In this document: in pieces, positions 63,959 through 64,000 of the stretch
How positions within the stretch are numbered: the first letter of the stretch is position 1
Layout of the letters: each line of letters begins with the position of its first letter
Source of the DNA: Hippea alviniae EP5-r
GTDB lineage: Bacteria > Campylobacterota_A > Desulfurellia > Desulfurellales > Hippeaceae
DNA: 64,000 nucleotides
Reading direction: 5' to 3'
Assembly (NCBI RefSeq): GCF_000420385.1
Contig: NZ_ATUV01000001.1
Coordinates: 372,001 to 436,000, forward strand
Notes under the pieces: model-generated
Database searches by the model: none
What the model saw: only the letters and a program-made list of their open reading frames with translations
Told to the model about the DNA's origin: nothing
Program-made: the position numbers and the translations under genes

Positions 63959-64000
63959 TTAAACTGAAAGTTTTAGTAATCTCTGTTCTAAGTTTGTTAA
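63959..64000 (-). CDS. atpH: ATP synthase delta subunit, last 13 codons (partial)
   Basis: The minus-strand frame entering from the right edge reads LTNLEQRLLKLSV and stops at 63959-63961. This fits the C-terminus of the F1 delta subunit, and the position directly before atpA is where atpH is expected. Only the end is visible. Confidence 0.7.
   Translation of the reverse strand, partial: LTNLEQRLLKLSV

Overview
This 64-kb window is an AT-rich bacterial chromosome with tightly packed operons (many ATGA or TTGA overlaps, TTG and GTG starts). The gene mix suggests a Gram-negative, sulfur-metabolising anaerobe of the Desulfurellales type (Hippea or Desulfurella-like). It includes lpxC, Tol-Pal and lgt, a CheZ of the epsilon/delta type beside CheV and CheX, a CoA-disulfide/polysulfide-type flavoprotein, and the methylmalonyl-CoA mutase set with acyl-CoA synthetase. 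That assignment is inference from gene content; no rRNA is present to prove it.

Layout. 1-4150: chemotaxis operon (cheA 3' end, cheW, cheV, cheX, cheZ, cheY), running into an orphan peptide-type ABC ATPase and rlmN. 6026-7721: ruvC and a LysM/NlpC-P60 peptidoglycan hydrolase on the minus strand. 7810-10441: serine-type permease plus L-serine dehydratase. 10484-13814: a 3.3-kb restriction-modification island (detailed below) next to tRNA-Asn. 13981-16381: lytic transglycosylase and acyl-CoA synthetase. 16575-23317: methylmalonyl-CoA mutase, its MeaB chaperone, a lipoprotein, the epimerase, a flavoprotein disulfide reductase and threonine synthase. 23388-24824: four tRNAs sandwiching the HU gene, then a CinA-like gene. 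24985-34738: a long plus-strand run (thiC, birA, GGDEF, hisC, tyrA, cmk, ispH, IMPase, zinc-type ABC transporter). 34735-36000: trxB and trxA. 36222-38766: pseudo-receiver/GTPase pair and a multi-ferredoxin protein. 38867-52980: tatA, argS, SPOR protein, lgt, a degenerate TrpC homologue, murC, murB, ddl, ftsQ, ftsA, ftsZ, plsY, two DUF507 genes, carA, lpxC, trmN6-like. 52920-64000 (minus): F1 ATP synthase genes (atpH end, atpA, atpG, atpD, atpC) running straight into tolQ, tolR, tolA, tolB, two pal copies, cpoB and dxs.

The most unusual object is the island at 10484-13814. A two-gene type II restriction-modification operon (N6-adenine methyltransferase and PD-(D/E)XK endonuclease) and a convergent small excisionase/MerR-type HTH gene lie between two perfect 353-bp inverted repeats. 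Each repeat carries the same promoter, a 15-bp palindromic operator candidate, the ribosome-binding site and the first 40 codons of the HTH gene. The left copy continues into the whole HTH protein. The right copy becomes a truncated HTH reading frame that overlaps the methyltransferase start. The whole unit is bounded by a 12-bp direct repeat that copies the 3' end of the adjoining tRNA-Asn gene, so it looks like a transferred, integrase-less cassette. Because the two arms are identical, inversion of the centre would leave both transcription units intact.

Other points of note are two promoters that place the start codon at the transcription start (leaderless genes for LysM/P60 and MltB), a 234-bp identical segment in tandem pal genes, a TrpC homologue without catalytic residues in the division operon, and an ATP synthase-Tol supercluster.
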